From Weeksellaceae bacterium (GTDB lineage Bacteria > Bacteroidota > Bacteroidia > Flavobacteriales > Weeksellaceae): a stretch of 6,047 bases of DNA. The stretch is from NCBI GenBank assembly GCA_028694715.1, contig JAQVKJ010000094.1, positions 1-6,047 of the forward strand, written 5' to 3'. The notes beneath the pieces are model-generated. The model had not been told where the DNA came from and did no database searches. It was given only the letters and a program-made list of their open reading frames with translations. Below are positions 5,480-6,047 of the stretch, piece by piece. Both the position numbers and the translations under genes were made by a program. The stretch's first letter is position 1. Every line of letters begins with the position of its first letter.

Positions 5480-6047
5480 ATGAAGATTACAAGGGAGGCA
5501 AAGGCAGGATTTGTGGTGATTGTTACCTTAATTGCCTTTTATACATTGTTTAATTTCCTGAAAGGCAAGAACCTTTTTTCTTCGGGAAACAATTATTATA
5601 TCGTATATGACAATGTAAGCGGACTGGCTCCTTCCAAACCCGTTACCGTTAACGGGCTGAGAATCGGTAGAGTAGATGAAATCGAAATCATCGACAGAGC
5701 AAAACCAATTTATTTCATAGTGAAAATCAAACTGGATAGAAAAATTGATTTTTCCAAGAATACCATCGCTGAAATCTGGGAACCCGGGCTGATGTCCGGC
5801 TCAGAAATCAGACTGTTGCTCGACTACCAAGGAGAAACCGCCAAAAATGGCGACACAATCAAGGGTGAACTCAAACCTGGCATGTTGAATGTGTTTTCAG
5901 AAAAATTGGACCCCACACAAAAAAAACTTGATTCGCTTATGCTTAATCTCAATCTGGCAGTTGTCGATGCACACAAAATGTTAGATGAAGAAAACCGGGA
6001 GAACTTCAAACAGATTCTGAAAAACTTGGACACCGCATTGATTTCAT
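5480..6047 (+). CDS. MCE/MlaD-family lipid-transport protein, 3' truncated by the window edge
   Basis: The frame is open from the ATG at 5480 to the right edge (189 codons, no stop), so the gene is incomplete; relatives are roughly 310-330 residues. A basic start (MKITREAK) leads into one membrane helix at about 8-27, then FLKGKNLFS, a phrase typical of Bacteroidota MlaD-like proteins. The MCE domain covers about 38-116 and includes the hallmark run VSGLAPSKPVTVNGLRIGRV at 46-65. The usual glycine after VSGL is replaced here, which is common in this lineage as I recall. WEPGLMSGSEIRLLL closes the domain, and a helical region with coiled-coil character begins at about 140. The family forms periplasmic hexamers anchored in the inner membrane that shuttle phospholipids or other lipids between membranes with a YrbE/MlaE permease and MlaF ATPase. 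Neither is visible here, so the transported lipid and direction are unknown. It lies 46 bp downstream of the amidase in the same direction. Confidence 0.9.
   Translation, partial: MKITREAKAGFVVIVTLIAFYTLFNFLKGKNLFSSGNNYYIVYDNVSGLAPSKPVTVNGLRIGRVDEIEIIDRAKPIYFIVKIKLDRKIDFSKNTIAEIWEPGLMSGSEIRLLLDYQGETAKNGDTIKGELKPGMLNVFSEKLDPTQKKLDSLMLNLNLAVVDAHKMLDEENRENFKQILKNLDTALIS

Noticed and set aside
1..6047. Search for mobile elements, CRISPR arrays, tRNA/rRNA genes, toxin-antitoxin or defence genes
   Set aside because: Nearly all the DNA is covered by core-type genes. The only gaps between genes are 5, 19, 60 and 46 bp, and I saw no direct repeats, transposase motifs or RNA-gene signatures.

Overview
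The window looks like a chromosomal core region of a Bacteroidota bacterium, probably Flavobacteriia or a close relative. The evidence is the gene content (a Bacteroidota-type LptD, an amidase with SPOR-like repeats, a single-pass MCE protein, the C-terminal extension of an aromatic amino acid hydroxylase), the moderately AT-rich DNA, the lack of strong Shine-Dalgarno sequences, and repeated matches to the Bacteroidota promoter -7 element TAnnTTTG in the gaps between genes. I see no mobile elements, RNA genes, CRISPR arrays or phage genes. Family assignments come from recognising motifs and from memory; no search was run.

Layout. Positions 1-662 (+) hold the 3' end of a gene that resembles the C-terminal part of a long phenylalanine-4-hydroxylase-like protein. 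It converges on, and overlaps by 29 bp, a three-gene minus-strand group. In transcription order this group is LptD (4074-1480), a RidA/YjgF-family deaminase (1460-1083) and an uncharacterised four-helix membrane protein (1077-634). Gaps are 19 and 5 bp. A 60-bp region (4075-4134) separates lptD from a divergent plus-strand group: an N-acetylmuramoyl-L-alanine amidase with two tandem SPOR-like repeats (4135-5433), then an MCE/MlaD-family protein that starts at 5480 and runs off the right edge.

How the genes fit together. The two divergent groups form an envelope-biogenesis block: LPS insertion into the outer membrane (LptD), peptidoglycan cleavage (amidase) and lipid trafficking between membranes (MCE protein). 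RidA is a metabolic housekeeping enzyme carried in the lptD group. It has its own candidate promoter so close to the ATG that a leaderless mRNA is likely.

Most notable points: an LptD that lacks any cysteine, including at the usual YTT-C position, and starts at TTG; face-to-face -7 boxes between lptD and the amidase gene; the possible leaderless ridA; and a gapless tandem duplication in the amidase C-terminus. I found nothing that amounts to a new defence, mobile or biosynthetic system.
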